A stretch of 64,000 bases of DNA, taken from an uncultured Thiotrichales bacterium. GTDB taxonomy: Bacteria; Pseudomonadota; Gammaproteobacteria; CAIRSR01. Below are positions 41,676 through 51,525 of the stretch, piece after piece. The position numbers were made by a program, and so were the translations under genes. The DNA lies in the NCBI GenBank assembly GCA_903881315.1, contig CAIRSR010000122.1, positions 1 to 64,000 on the forward strand, given 5' to 3'. Numbering within the stretch: the stretch's first letter is position 1; the number at the start of each line of letters is the position of its first letter. The notes beneath the pieces were generated by a model. The model searched no databases, had not been told where the DNA came from, and was given only the letters and a program-made list of their open reading frames with translations.

Positions 41676-44291
41676 TTAACGTCCTACTCGTGAATTGATT
41701 GTGCCGATAAGACGATCCAGCACACCATCGAGGTCACTCACTTGGCGGGAGAACATACCAACGGCTTTCCCCAGATCCGTATCAAAATTTCCACGTTCTT
41801 TGCGCAGGCTACTTCCGACCGCTTCAGAAAAATCATTGAAACCCTTATGAAGAACGCCCGTCACCTGACCAAGATATACGTTCGCCTCCGTTTGCAGTTC
41901 CTTCACGTTAGCGACGAGTCGCTCCATATCGGCAACAAGACTGCGGCTCACGCCCACCCTGCCCTCCGTATCCCTAACCAGCGTCTGGAGGGTTCCTACT
42001 AGGGCATCGATTTGACCACGCTGCTGCATATATCCATTAACCACTTCGCGCAGGCGGTTGGTCGCATCGATCATCACGGTAGAGGTGCTGGCGATTTGCT
42101 CATGGATATTGCCAAATTGGGTGAGCGTTTTGGCTGTGTCGTTTCCGGCGTCCATCATATCCAGCGCTGCTTTCTGGACAGAATCTGCACCTCGCGCTAA
42201 GGCATCGGAACCCGTCACAGTGACCATCTCTAGTTTAGAAACCGACGACCGAATCGCAGAGACACTTTCATTGACCACGTTGGCGAGGTTGCGGGTATCC
42301 GTCGCAAGCCTATCGATGACTGCATTGACCGTTTGGATGAAGCGCTCTCGGTGTGCGGATTCGTTCTCTAAGCGGCGGTTGTCCGTTTCCTCCATGGCCT
42401 TGCGAATCCGTTGCAACTGTTGGGATGCCTCATCATTGAACACCTGCTGTCCCCGCACCGACTCTTCCAGAAGATTTTTGAGTTTCTCGCCAAATAGATT
42501 ACTTGTATCCGTCGCTGATTTACGTGTTTCTTTAATAAACTCGGCGAAATCGCTGTGTAATCTACCCATAGCCTCATTCCCGACCTGATCCATGGCATTC
42601 CGCTTGTGGGCCACGTCATCAAACAGTGCCGTAACCTGTGCGGTGACATTGTTCATAGACGAGGTAAGACTGGCAACCAGTTGGTGAGTCTCGCTGCTGA
42701 GCTGTTCCTGGCGTCTCGCCTCATCTTCCCGGCGCGTGTTATCCAATTCCTCCGTTCTCTGTTTCATTGCCTCCAACTGCGCAGCCATTTCCGTGCTAAG
42801 CGTCTTCTGGCCACTGGCAACCTCAGCCATCAGAATTCGGAACTCATCACCGTACATAGAAGAGGTTTCCGTAGCCGATCGGCGCATCTCCGCAACGAGG
42901 TCGGCCAGGCCCGCTTGTAATTCGGCCATAGACGTTTTTTCTGCCTCCCCCATGGCCTGACGCTGTCTGGCCAGATCTTGCATCAGCGCCCCGACGGTCT
43001 CACCAATGCCTGCCATAGCATCGGCGAGTTTTTTGGCGCTCTCCTCCTCTGATTCCCTGATAGATCCGCGTATCTGGTCGAGTATCGACAGAATAGCGTC
43101 GTTCATCCGTTGTTGACGTTGCTCTGCATCGTTCATCAACGCCTGCATTTGCGCTGCAACCGCAGCCGTGGTGCTTTGTCCGGTTGCAGCCAATTGCTCA
43201 ATGAGCGTACCAAATTGTGCCTGCACATTCTGCATGGCCGCCGCATTAGCCGTCATGAGATCGCCAAGCCCTTTCATTTGGCCGCCGAAGGTGCCCTCCA
43301 TCTTCTCCATCATGGCACTTAGCAGGTCGTTGATCGCCTCCCCTTGCGACCCACCCAGGTTCTTTGCTACCCGTGACATCTCCTCCACAGGCGTTTTGAT
43401 ACTCTCCGAGATCGCGCTACTAATTGCCGTCGACAACTCATCTTGCTTTTTCTGGTGGGATTCGATCTGGCGGTCAGTGTGACGCGCGATACTATTCTCG
43501 AAGGCAAGAGCGATACTGCTGGAGAGATTGGTGAGCAGATCCTTCAGATCACCGACCAGCGAATCCTTGAGTTGCTTGGTCTGATCCGAGCTTTGCTCCG
43601 AGGAATCCGCGAGGCGTTGCAGATATTCTTCTCCGGCACCGGCCTCGTATAGCCCATCTATCTTCTTAACGAGCCGATCTAATTCCTGGTAGCAGAGATT
43701 GAGCAGGAGCTTCTCTACGAAGGTGACCACGATAGCCGCAACAATCGCACCGGTAGATGCCAAAAATGCGTCTCTCACACCGTCGAGTAGCGTTTTGAGT
43801 TTATCTCTCAGATGTTCGACACTACCCCCGGCGTCAAACCCTTGCAGTCCGCTGATGAGACCAAAGAAAGTGCCAATGATGCCAATACCCGTCAGGATGC
43901 CGGGCAGGTGCTTGAAGAAATCTGCCCCAAGCGCGGTATCGACAATGGACGAGGCATTAAAGAACGCATCGGCAGGTACTGTCGAACGTAATCTAGCGGT
44001 TTTCTTTTCACCATCCACCGTTTCTTTTTGCGGGTGCAGGGTTTCGGCATATTCACGCCAACAATGGAGCAGATGATCCGCGTGTTGGAAATTGCGTTCC
44101 ATTGCCCTTTTGTCTGTTTTATCTCCGCCGAATGTCTCCAAGCAATCGTGCGCCTTTTTCAGGCTTCCTTTGATCTTGATTGCTCGCACCACATAAAGTG
44201 CGATGAATATCAGGACAAGAATGCCTACAACGCACAGTACGATAGCAACCTTGTGTTCCGATAATCTGTCTAGCAATATGCCCCACATCAT
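41676..44291 (-). CDS. zorA: Zorya ZorA: MotA/ExbB-like motor subunit with long cytoplasmic tail
   Basis: 871 residues from ATG 44291 (AGGAG 6 nt upstream); an upstream TTG at 44315 lacks a ribosome site. Membrane segments near 14-37 and the MotA/TolQ/ExbB pair near 122-150 (HLPGILTGIGIIGTFFGLISGLQGF) and 174-197 (STGAIVAAIVVTFVEKLLL). Residues about 240-871 are a long helical tail with repeated units (for instance HQLVASLTSS...NAMDQVGNEAM and KTSMAELQAGLADLVAEMRRSATETSSMYG versus RLHSDFAEFIKETRKSATDTSNLFG). The ZorA tail is thought to signal phage attack from the membrane. First gene of the operon. Confidence 0.93.
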   Translation of the reverse strand: MMWGILLDRLSEHKVAIVLCVVGILVLIFIALYVVRAIKIKGSLKKAHDCLETFGGDKTDKRAMERNFQHADHLLHCWREYAETLHPQKETVDGEKKTARLRSTVPADAFFNASSIVDTALGADFFKHLPGILTGIGIIGTFFGLISGLQGFDAGGSVEHLRDKLKTLLDGVRDAFLASTGAIVAAIVVTFVEKLLLNLCYQELDRLVKKIDGLYEAGAGEEYLQRLADSSEQSSDQTKQLKDSLVGDLKDLLTNLSSSIALAFENSIARHTDRQIESHQKKQDELSTAISSAISESIKTPVEEMSRVAKNLGGSQGEAINDLLSAMMEKMEGTFGGQMKGLGDLMTANAAAMQNVQAQFGTLIEQLAATGQSTTAAVAAQMQALMNDAEQRQQRMNDAILSILDQIRGSIRESEEESAKKLADAMAGIGETVGALMQDLARQRQAMGEAEKTSMAELQAGLADLVAEMRRSATETSSMYGDEFRILMAEVASGQKTLSTEMAAQLEAMKQRTEELDNTRREDEARRQEQLSSETHQLVASLTSSMNNVTAQVTALFDDVAHKRNAMDQVGNEAMGRLHSDFAEFIKETRKSATDTSNLFGEKLKNLLEESVRGQQVFNDEASQQLQRIRKAMEETDNRRLENESAHRERFIQTVNAVIDRLATDTRNLANVVNESVSAIRSSVSKLEMVTVTGSDALARGADSVQKAALDMMDAGNDTAKTLTQFGNIHEQIASTSTVMIDATNRLREVVNGYMQQRGQIDALVGTLQTLVRDTEGRVGVSRSLVADMERLVANVKELQTEANVYLGQVTGVLHKGFNDFSEAVGSSLRKERGNFDTDLGKAVGMFSRQVSDLDGVLDRLIGTINSRVGR

Positions 44292-44387
44292 CCTATTCTC
44301 CTGGGTTAGCGCCAATCACCGAGGACGTGGGTGCTTGCACACCCTAATATTCACCACCCCACACCTTTGCGGCTTGTCACGCGCCCA

Positions 44388-44987
44388 TCACGGGCGCAAG
44401 GTGGCTTGGAGCGCACGACGAATCAGATCCTCGACAGACAGATTCTCGCCTCGCACGGATTGCACCAGACTACTTGCCTCAGCCGGACGATAGCCAAGGG
44501 TAATGAGCGCGTTGATCGCATCACTGACAATGCCTGACGCCTTGACTGTGGGCCGTTGTACCTCAGATGCCGATGGCATCGGCGATGCCAGAATCCGATC
44601 GCGCATCTCAACCACCAAGCGATCCGCCGTTTTCTTGCCGACTCCGGGCAACCGTGTGAGGGTCGCTGTGTCTCCCTCGGTGATACAGCGGGCGAAACCC
44701 GCCGCATCAATACCAGAAAGAATGGTCAGTGCCAAACGCGGGCCCACCCCATTCACCCGGATGAGATCACGAAACAAGCCCCGCTCCTCCAGGGTCGCAA
44801 AACCATACAGCAAATGGGCGTCGTCGCGCACCACGAGGTGCGTATACAGGGTCACCGCTTGCCCAACATCCTGCAGTTGGTAAAAGGTGCTCATCGGGGC
44901 CTCTAGCTCGTACCCCACCCCTTGCACATCCACCAGCAATGCTGGGGGTTGTTTCAGTACCAGTATCCCCTGTAATCGCCCAATCAC
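44388..44987 (-). CDS. ruvA: Holliday junction DNA-binding protein RuvA
   Basis: 199 residues. OB-fold start [31 protein letters not shown], helix-hairpin-helix [16 protein letters not shown] and [21 protein letters not shown], and the C-terminal UBA-like domain that contacts RuvB. It overlaps ruvC by 4 nt. ruvB normally follows but zorA lies there instead, about 100 bp downstream. Confidence 0.96.
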   Translation of the reverse strand: MIGRLQGILVLKQPPALLVDVQGVGYELEAPMSTFYQLQDVGQAVTLYTHLVVRDDAHLLYGFATLEERGLFRDLIRVNGVGPRLALTILSGIDAAGFARCITEGDTATLTRLPGVGKKTADRLVVEMRDRILASPMPSASEVQRPTVKASGIVSDAINALITLGYRPAEASSLVQSVRGENLSVEDLIRRALQATLRP

Positions 44988-45499
44988 CGCCGCCTCCGCT
45001 GTTCTCCGGTTCTGCCCAACGCCGCCAACCCATGGCTATTACAGTGACAATGACACAAGGCAACCGCAAGCGCATCGGCAGCATCTGCGCCAGGTGCAAC
45101 AGGCAGGTTTAGGATCAACCGAACCATATACTGAACCTGCTCCTTGGTGGCATTCCCCTTCCCCACCACCGCCTGTTTGATGCGTGCCGGCATGTACTCG
45201 GCGACCGCAAGCCCGGTAGTCAACACAGCACTCAAGGCCGCCCCCCGCGCCTGCCCCAGTTTCAGCGCCGAATCTGCGTTACGGTACATAAAGACCTGTT
45301 CCACCGCCACCTCGGTTGGCGCATAGGCCGCAACCACCTCCACCACGCCATCGAAGATGACCTTCAGGCGCGTCGCAAGATCCGTTGCCGTCGCCCGGAT
45401 ATTGCCACTTGCGACATAGACTCCCTCGCCCTGCACGACATCGATTACCCCAAAACCGGTTATCCGCGATCCGGGATCTAGGCCAAGAATACGTCCCAC
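44984..45499 (-). CDS. ruvC: Holliday junction resolvase RuvC
   Basis: 171 residues. [20 protein letters not shown] with the first catalytic Asp; [24 protein letters not shown] (Glu); [19 protein letters not shown]; and [17 protein letters not shown] with the last acidic pair. It cuts Holliday junctions after RuvAB migration. The C-terminal His/Cys-rich end (CHCHCNSHG) is slightly unusual. It is 4 nt overlapped with ruvA; yebC, often upstream, is about 12 kb away. Confidence 0.96.
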   Translation of the reverse strand: MGRILGLDPGSRITGFGVIDVVQGEGVYVASGNIRATATDLATRLKVIFDGVVEVVAAYAPTEVAVEQVFMYRNADSALKLGQARGAALSAVLTTGLAVAEYMPARIKQAVVGKGNATKEQVQYMVRLILNLPVAPGADAADALAVALCHCHCNSHGLAALGRTGEQRRRR

Positions 45500-45658
45500 G
45501 CGCTCTCTCCAGAGAAATTCTCACAACCCCACGGGGAGCCTTCCCCAAACCATTGCGAAGTGCGCCAGAAACTGCAGAAAAACTCAGGCACCATTGGGGA
45601 ACAGAACCGCCCCCTCGCCCGAAAACCATCCTAAGCCTTTACTGCAACACCACCCTCT

Positions 45659-46618
45659 CTACATCATGCGAGGCCGAGCGAGATCGGCAAAGATCTGCGG
45701 GAAGATATGCGCCAACGTAGTCCCTATGTGTTCTAGCGCTCGATCCAGGAAATCGGTACGATGGGTATAGTCCTCAATGGTCTCGGTCTTGAATACCTCG
45801 CGAGCGACCAGATCCGACGAACCCAATTCGTCCACCAACCCCAAAACCTTCGCCTGCTCACCTGTCCATACCAAACCGCTAAATAGCGCAGGGTCTTCCT
45901 TTAACCGATTACCACGCCCCTTCTTGACGACCGCAACAAATTGCTTGTGGATCTCCGCGAGCAGCCCCTTCATATAGGAGACCTCCTCAGGGCGTTCTGG
46001 GAGAAACGGGTCAAGAAAGCCCTTATGCTCTCCGGCAGTCAACAATCGGCGCTCGATACCCAGCCTTTGCATCGCATCCACAAGCCCAAAGGAATCCATC
46101 CGTACGCCAATCGAACCCACAATGCTACCCTTATCCGCGTAGATCTTCTGCGCAGCCGCAGCGATGTAATATCCCCCCGACGCACAGATATCGCTCACGA
46201 CCGCGTACAGCGGCGTCTTAGGATATTTTGCGCGCAGACGCCAGATCTCATCGTTGATATAGGCGGACTGCACCGGACTGCCACCAGGACTATTAATCCG
46301 CAGCACCACCCCAACCGTACCCGAATCTTCAAAAGCAGCCCGCAATCCAGCGATGATGTCGTTGGCATTGGCATCCGTACCGTCGGAAATAACCCCCTTG
46401 ATCTCCACCAGGGCGGTATGCTTCCCGGCCAGATGAAAACTCGCAAAGTTGTTCCACAGATACATACCGAGCAATGAAAATAGGTAGATAAAAAACAGAC
46501 TCTTAAAAAAGACGCCCCAGCGCCTAGTGCGACGCTGCTCGTCAAGCGCGGCAAAACTTAAGCGATTGATGAGATCGCGCTCCCAACTGGCATTTGCGGG
46601 TGAACTCTCTTGCGTCAT
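45659..46618 (-). CDS. sppA: Signal peptide peptidase SppA (S49 family)
   Basis: 319 residues. One N-terminal membrane anchor (about 45-65, FFIYLFSLLGMYLWNNFASF). S49 core: GVVLRINSPGGSPVQSA, nucleophile Ser in VSDICASGGYYIAAAA, GSIGVRMDSFG, and the likely general-base Lys in TAGEHKGFLDPF. It degrades cut signal peptides in the inner membrane. Single-domain, as in the short SppA (SohB-like/GSPII) type. It lies 53 nt after gspE. Confidence 0.9.
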   Translation of the reverse strand: MTQESSPANASWERDLINRLSFAALDEQRRTRRWGVFFKSLFFIYLFSLLGMYLWNNFASFHLAGKHTALVEIKGVISDGTDANANDIIAGLRAAFEDSGTVGVVLRINSPGGSPVQSAYINDEIWRLRAKYPKTPLYAVVSDICASGGYYIAAAAQKIYADKGSIVGSIGVRMDSFGLVDAMQRLGIERRLLTAGEHKGFLDPFLPERPEEVSYMKGLLAEIHKQFVAVVKKGRGNRLKEDPALFSGLVWTGEQAKVLGLVDELGSSDLVAREVFKTETIEDYTHRTDFLDRALEHIGTTLAHIFPQIFADLARPRMM

Positions 46619-46671
46619 AACGGTGCCTTAATGAAGATCAACAAATCACAGAGCCGGAAAAACTAGTACCC

Positions 46672-48231
46672 TCAATCCTCTCGGGTAACACGCAACACCT
46701 CATCCAGCGTGGTGTACCCATCCAAGATGCGTCGAAATCCGTCTTGGCGAATACTCAGCGTACTTTTTCGAGCATAGCTCTCCATCGCATGTTCGCTTGC
46801 GTTATCGTGGATCATGGTGCGCAGGGCGTCATCCACCTCGATGAGTTCGAAGATTCCCATGCGACCACGGTAACCAATCTGTTTGCAGTGATCGCACCCA
46901 ACCGGCGACCACAAAGGGGGATGTTCCTTGCTGATATGATCCGCCATAAGACCGACCGCCGCACCAAACTGAGCGCATTCGACATCACTCGCCGTATAGG
47001 TTCGCTTACAACGAGGACAGAGTAGCCGCACCAGGCGCTGCGCAAATACACCGATCAGGGAGGATGAGATCAGGAAAGGCTCCACACCCATATCGCGCAA
47101 ACGGGTAATCGCACCAATCGCGCTGTTGGTATGCAGGGTTGAAAGTACCAAGTGGCCCGTCAGAGAGGCCTGGATCGCAATCTGCGCAGTCTCTAGGTCG
47201 CGAATCTCACCAACCATCACGACGTCTGGGTCTTGGCGCAGAATGGCACGCAAGCCCCGCGCAAAGGTCATACCCACCTTGGGATTCACATTCGTCTGTC
47301 CAACCCCGTCTAGGTAGTACTCAATGGGGTCTTCCACGGTCATGAGATTGCGCGAATGATCGTTCAGGGTGGTAAGTACTGCATAGAGGCTCGTTGTTTT
47401 ACCGGAACCCGTGGGGCCCGTCACCAGTACTATGCCGTGCGGACGCCGGATGATGCGATCCATAACGGCCAGCCGCTCGGCATCCATCCCAAGCTGGGTC
47501 AGGTCAAGACGCCCGCCTTGCTTATCGAGCAGGCGCAACACCACCCGCTCCCCATGACCGCAGGGGATTGTCGAGACCCGCACATCCACCGCCCGTCCCG
47601 CAATACGCAACGAGATGCGACCATCTTGCGGCAGGCGTTTTTCCGAGATATCGAGCTTCCCCATGACCTTGATACGCGAGACCAACAGTGGTGCCAATAC
47701 CCGCCGCGGCTGAAGCACCTCGCGCAGTACGCCATCGACTCGGTAGCGCACCACCAGACGATCCTCAAAGGGCTCAATGTGGATGTCAGAGGCGTCTTCC
47801 TTGAGGGCCTGGGTAAACAAGGCATTGATGAGCCGGATGATTGGCGCATCATCCTGGGTTTCTAGGAGATCCTCGGGCTCCGGGAGCTGTGCTGCGATGT
47901 GCTGTAGATCGAGATCCTCCTCTAGATCCCCCATCATCTGCATCGCCTCCCCCGAATCCTGTTCGTAGGCACGCTGCAACGCAACCTCAAAATGCTCAGG
48001 ATCCATCCGCCGTAACCGAAGCGGACGACCAACAAAGCGCCGCACCTCTGCGAGACTCCAGACACTGACATTGTGCCGACACAAAACGACAGCGGTCGAC
48101 CCATCCCCCTCTTCTAGGATGACACCATGACGCCGCGAAAACCCGTACGACAAGCGTGGCTGAACAACACTCTCAGCGATCACAGACGCCGGAAGTGGAT
48201 CCGACCGAGCGGGAGCATCATGGTTTTCCAT
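46672..48231 (-). CDS. gspE: Type II secretion ATPase GspE
   Basis: 519 residues. N1E domain (LSYGFSRRHGVILEEGDGSTAVVL), then the secretion ATPase: Walker A VTGPTGSGKTTSLYAVL near 275, Asp box, Walker B-type VGEIRDLETAQIA, and the zinc tetracysteine CPRCKRTYTA...CDHCKQIGYRGRMGIFE. It powers T2SS pseudopilus assembly; PilB is less likely given the adjacent gspD and gspC. Its start overlaps gspD's end by 14 nt. gspF and the pseudopilin genes are not present downstream; sppA is. Confidence 0.93.
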   Translation of the reverse strand: MENHDAPARSDPLPASVIAESVVQPRLSYGFSRRHGVILEEGDGSTAVVLCRHNVSVWSLAEVRRFVGRPLRLRRMDPEHFEVALQRAYEQDSGEAMQMMGDLEEDLDLQHIAAQLPEPEDLLETQDDAPIIRLINALFTQALKEDASDIHIEPFEDRLVVRYRVDGVLREVLQPRRVLAPLLVSRIKVMGKLDISEKRLPQDGRISLRIAGRAVDVRVSTIPCGHGERVVLRLLDKQGGRLDLTQLGMDAERLAVMDRIIRRPHGIVLVTGPTGSGKTTSLYAVLTTLNDHSRNLMTVEDPIEYYLDGVGQTNVNPKVGMTFARGLRAILRQDPDVVMVGEIRDLETAQIAIQASLTGHLVLSTLHTNSAIGAITRLRDMGVEPFLISSSLIGVFAQRLVRLLCPRCKRTYTASDVECAQFGAAVGLMADHISKEHPPLWSPVGCDHCKQIGYRGRMGIFELIEVDDALRTMIHDNASEHAMESYARKSTLSIRQDGFRRILDGYTTLDEVLRVTRED

Positions 48232-50506
48232 CAGTTGTGATCTTTTCGTCGTTCTCGAAGGGCGGCGGCAGTTCGAGCGCAGGATTCAGCGGCACGGACA
48301 CCGCCGGTGGCGCATCACTAGTCCTCGCCGCAGCCAACGCTCCCGTCATCATCCCATGGCCCTCGATCTGGGACACCGGTGGCAGCACCAACTCATTATC
48401 CCTAGGAGAGGCTTCTAGCGGGCGCATGGCCTCGACCTGCCGATCGCGCATATAACTGTACTTAGCCCCACTAATTTGGGCGGTCAGGTTAGCATCGCGC
48501 AGGATGACGGGATGCAAGAAGATCATCAAATTACTCTTGGTCACGTTATTGCTGGTAGAACGAAACAGTGCCCCAAGGAGTGGAATATCCCCCAGCAAAG
48601 GCACCTTGCTGCGGTTTTCTTGTACCTGATCATCAATGAGACCACCCAACACCACTACCTGCCCATCATCGATCAGTACGGTTGTTTTGAGGGATCGCTT
48701 ACTCGTCACCACGTCAGACGTGCTGATCCCTTGCGGCGGGGTCGTCAAAGCCGAGACCTCTTGATGGATCTCAAGCTTCACCGAACTACCCTCATTGATT
48801 TGTGGTTTAACCTTGAGGGTTAGGCCGACATCTTGACGCTGAATAGTCTGGAAGGGATTGCTCACATACCCATTCGAACTGGAACTACCCAGCGAACTCA
48901 TGCCAGAGGCGCTCTCGAGACTGCTCAGTCCACTCGCCCCGCTCACCCCACTCATAGAATTAGAATAGGAACCAGTAATAAAGGGGACATTCGTGCCGAC
49001 CACGATCTCCGCTTCTTGGTTATCGAGGGTTAACAGATTCGGCGTCGAGAGGATGTTGGTCGAGCCATCCGAAGACAACGCCCTTAGCAGGGCAGCAAAA
49101 CGAAAACTGCCCGTTAGTTTCCCTGCCGCCAGATTGGCACCGGTTCCCATGAGACTACTAAGCCCTGCGATCTCAGCAGCCTTTGTCCCAACCGAGGATC
49201 CGGCGGCGGCAGCGGACAGCGCGTTGGTAATCCCACCGCTACCGCCAGAACCTGGGAAGCTCACAACACCAATCGGCCCGTTTGCGGTACCATCAACAAT
49301 CCACTGCACACCCAATTCGTTGGCGCGGGTCGCAGAGACCTCGGCGATAATGGCCTCTACCAATACCTGGGCACGACGAATATCCAACTGACGAACCACC
49401 GACAACAGCGTGTGTAACTTGTCGGGTGGAGCGGTAATCACCAGGGAGTTGGTGGCTTCGTCGGCCTCAACACTGACATCCCTGAATATGCCCCCTGAAG
49501 AGGAACCGCCCGCGCCGCCGCCCATCGGAGCGGAACCATATTGCGCTTGTTGTTGGCTGGTATCACTGCCAGAACGGCTTTTAGAACTTGTCGACCCCCG
49601 ATTCACACCGGTAAGAACACCCGCCAGATCTTTTGCCTGGGCATAGTGCAGGTAGACCACGGTGGTATTGCCGCCAGCCTCATCGAGTGGGGTATCTAGA
49701 TGAGAAATAATCGCCCGCAAACGCAAGCGCTCTTCCTTGTCACCCCCTAACAGCACGGTATTGGTGCGGTCATCCGCGACCAGCGTCGTACTGGAACCCC
49801 CGCCGCCGCCTTCTTTGGCCTTGTCTTGCTGCGTCAGGCCGGTCAGTACCCGCACGACCTCCCCAGCCGAAGCGCGGCGCAAGGGGATCAGCTCAACCTC
49901 GTTACGGGAGGGGACATCGACGCGCTGGATAATCCCCACCACCCGTTGCACGTTAGCCGCACGATCCGAAAGGATGATGACGTTACTCTGGGGATAGGCC
50001 GCCAAATGCCCCTCTTGGGCAACCAGTGGACGCAAGATCGGCACCAATTGCGCCGCCTGAATGTTCTTGACCACGATAACGCGGGTCACAACCTCGTCCC
50101 CCTCGCCCGGGTGCTCGGAGGTGCTAAAGGCCGTCGCAGACTGCTTGGCGTTGGCATTGGGGACAATCTTGATGACATCCCCCGCTGCCACCGCCGCAAA
50201 ACCATGAACATCAAGCACCGACAAGAAGACCTGGTAGACTGCCTCTTTGTCGAGGGGGTGTGAGGAGATAATCGTCACCTTACCCTTCACCCGAGGATCG
50301 ATAACGAAATTCTTGCCCGTTATTTCCGCAACCGTGGACACCACCGCAGAAAGGTCAGCATCAGCCAGGTTGAGCGTAATACCATCGGCGCTACGCCCGC
50401 GCACACCTTCCCGCGCAATGCTACTTGGGGTAGCCATCAGCATCAGCACAAAGGACAAACCAACAACCAAAGCGACACAACAACGGATTGAATAGGGCCG
50501 TACCAT
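48218..50506 (-). CDS. gspD: Type II secretion outer-membrane secretin GspD
   Basis: 762 residues from ATG 50506, which has GGAGAG upstream; the longer frame to 50587 runs into gspC. Signal peptide (CCVALVVGLSFVLMLMATPSSIA), N0 domain (ITLNLADADLSAVVSTVAEITGKNFVIDPRVKGKVTI), N1-N3 repeats, and the secretin core (about 420-700, with NLLTLDNQEAEIVVGTNVPFITGS and VVVLGGLIDDQVQ). Two Gly/Ser-rich stretches (near residues 265 and 330, DKAKEGGGGGS; SSKSRSGSDTS) interrupt the N domains. It forms the pore for folded exoproteins. Confidence 0.95.
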   Translation of the reverse strand: MVRPYSIRCCVALVVGLSFVLMLMATPSSIAREGVRGRSADGITLNLADADLSAVVSTVAEITGKNFVIDPRVKGKVTIISSHPLDKEAVYQVFLSVLDVHGFAAVAAGDVIKIVPNANAKQSATAFSTSEHPGEGDEVVTRVIVVKNIQAAQLVPILRPLVAQEGHLAAYPQSNVIILSDRAANVQRVVGIIQRVDVPSRNEVELIPLRRASAGEVVRVLTGLTQQDKAKEGGGGGSSTTLVADDRTNTVLLGGDKEERLRLRAIISHLDTPLDEAGGNTTVVYLHYAQAKDLAGVLTGVNRGSTSSKSRSGSDTSQQQAQYGSAPMGGGAGGSSSGGIFRDVSVEADEATNSLVITAPPDKLHTLLSVVRQLDIRRAQVLVEAIIAEVSATRANELGVQWIVDGTANGPIGVVSFPGSGGSGGITNALSAAAAGSSVGTKAAEIAGLSSLMGTGANLAAGKLTGSFRFAALLRALSSDGSTNILSTPNLLTLDNQEAEIVVGTNVPFITGSYSNSMSGVSGASGLSSLESASGMSSLGSSSSNGYVSNPFQTIQRQDVGLTLKVKPQINEGSSVKLEIHQEVSALTTPPQGISTSDVVTSKRSLKTTVLIDDGQVVVLGGLIDDQVQENRSKVPLLGDIPLLGALFRSTSNNVTKSNLMIFLHPVILRDANLTAQISGAKYSYMRDRQVEAMRPLEASPRDNELVLPPVSQIEGHGMMTGALAAARTSDAPPAVSVPLNPALELPPPFENDEKITTDGKP

Positions 50507-50534
50507 CTGTCGTACTCTCCAAAAAGGCTGATCG

Positions 50535-51419
50535 TTACCGAGCAAAGCGCAACACGATGCTCTCGGTACGACCCTGACGTAAAACATCCACGTTTAAGGT
50601 TGGCAAGTCACGTAATTGCTGCAACAAGCTGGGGATCTTCATGGGGTCATCCAGCGCGATACCATTGAGCCGAGTAACCAGGTCGCCGGACTCAAGCCCA
50701 ATGCGCCGCAAAAAACCGGCGTCATCCTGACCTGGTCGCACCCGGAACCCCTCTAGGCGACCATCGTGGTAAACCGGTTCGGATTGAACCAACTTCAGAA
50801 AACTGATCGGGTTTGCCAAAATCTGCTCACGAACCTGACCCAAGGACTGATGCGACCCGACCGCCCCATTGCTAGCCCCTTCAGCACCCTCCGACGGCAC
50901 ATTCGCGTTGGGCAGCCGCAAGACCTCTAAACGATGGTCGCGGAGCAGAAATACCTGCTTTTGCTGAATCTCTTGGAGGACAGCGCCACTAGGGAGCGCA
51001 TCACCCCGACGATAGAAATGATCCTCGCCACCCACCTCAGCAATAATAGCCCCGCCTCGCGGCGGTATAGACATAATGATACCACGCAGGACGAGCTTCA
51101 GCGGGGTCTCTGGCACCGCTGTTGGGATCGGTGCTTGGGGCTGAGGTGCTGCCACATCCACCCTACCGAAGAGGTGAGACTGGACGATAGCATTGATGTT
51201 CGAATCTTTGGCGGTAACGAGACCTGCCACCACCACCGGAGGGGGGGCAGCACGGCTCTCGGGTTCTGGCAGCAAACGCCAGGTAAGCTCAGCGGCGGTG
51301 CGCGAGAGAACGAAGACCAACAACAAAGTGGATAACACGGCCAAGCGGCGTAAAAAATCGACCGACGGGCCCTGAACCGGTATCGAGAGGGAAAATATGC
51401 GCCAACTGAGGACGGACAT
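50535..51419 (-). CDS. gspC: Type II secretion inner-membrane protein GspC
   Basis: 294 residues. One N-terminal membrane helix (LRRLAVLSTLLLVFVLSRTAAELTW), HR domain (LFGRVDVAAPQPQAPIPTAVPETPLKLVLRGII...PRGGAIIAEVGGEDHFYRRGDALPSGAVLQEIQ), and a C-terminal PDZ domain (FRVRPGQDDAGFLRRIGLESGDLVTRLNGIALDD). Links the secretin to the inner-membrane platform. First gene of the gspC-D-E run; divergent from the HAD-IGPD gene at 51526. Confidence 0.92.
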   Translation of the reverse strand: MSVLSWRIFSLSIPVQGPSVDFLRRLAVLSTLLLVFVLSRTAAELTWRLLPEPESRAAPPPVVVAGLVTAKDSNINAIVQSHLFGRVDVAAPQPQAPIPTAVPETPLKLVLRGIIMSIPPRGGAIIAEVGGEDHFYRRGDALPSGAVLQEIQQKQVFLLRDHRLEVLRLPNANVPSEGAEGASNGAVGSHQSLGQVREQILANPISFLKLVQSEPVYHDGRLEGFRVRPGQDDAGFLRRIGLESGDLVTRLNGIALDDPMKIPSLLQQLRDLPTLNVDVLRQGRTESIVLRFAR

Positions 51420-51451
51420 AACGTGTGGTTAGGCCTGGGTGATGATTCCGC

Positions 51452-51474
51452 GTGTGCTGTGCTATGCTGCACAC
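51452..51474. promoter_or_regulatory. Inverted repeat in the gspC / HAD-IGPD divergent region
   Basis: GTGTGC (51452-51457) and GCACAC (51469-51474) flank TGTGCTATGCT, which contains the -10-like TATGCT. This may be an operator or a plus-strand promoter of the his-like cassette; no strong -35 is seen. Confidence 0.35.
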
Positions 51475-51525
51475 TAGTCTACACGATCGATGCACCCTTG
51501 CGATGGCTATTCCTGAGGCACCAGT

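Noticed and set aside
44292-44387. Search for ruvB or a remnant between ruvA and zorA
   Set aside because: The gap is only about 100 bp and no RuvB motif was seen in any frame.
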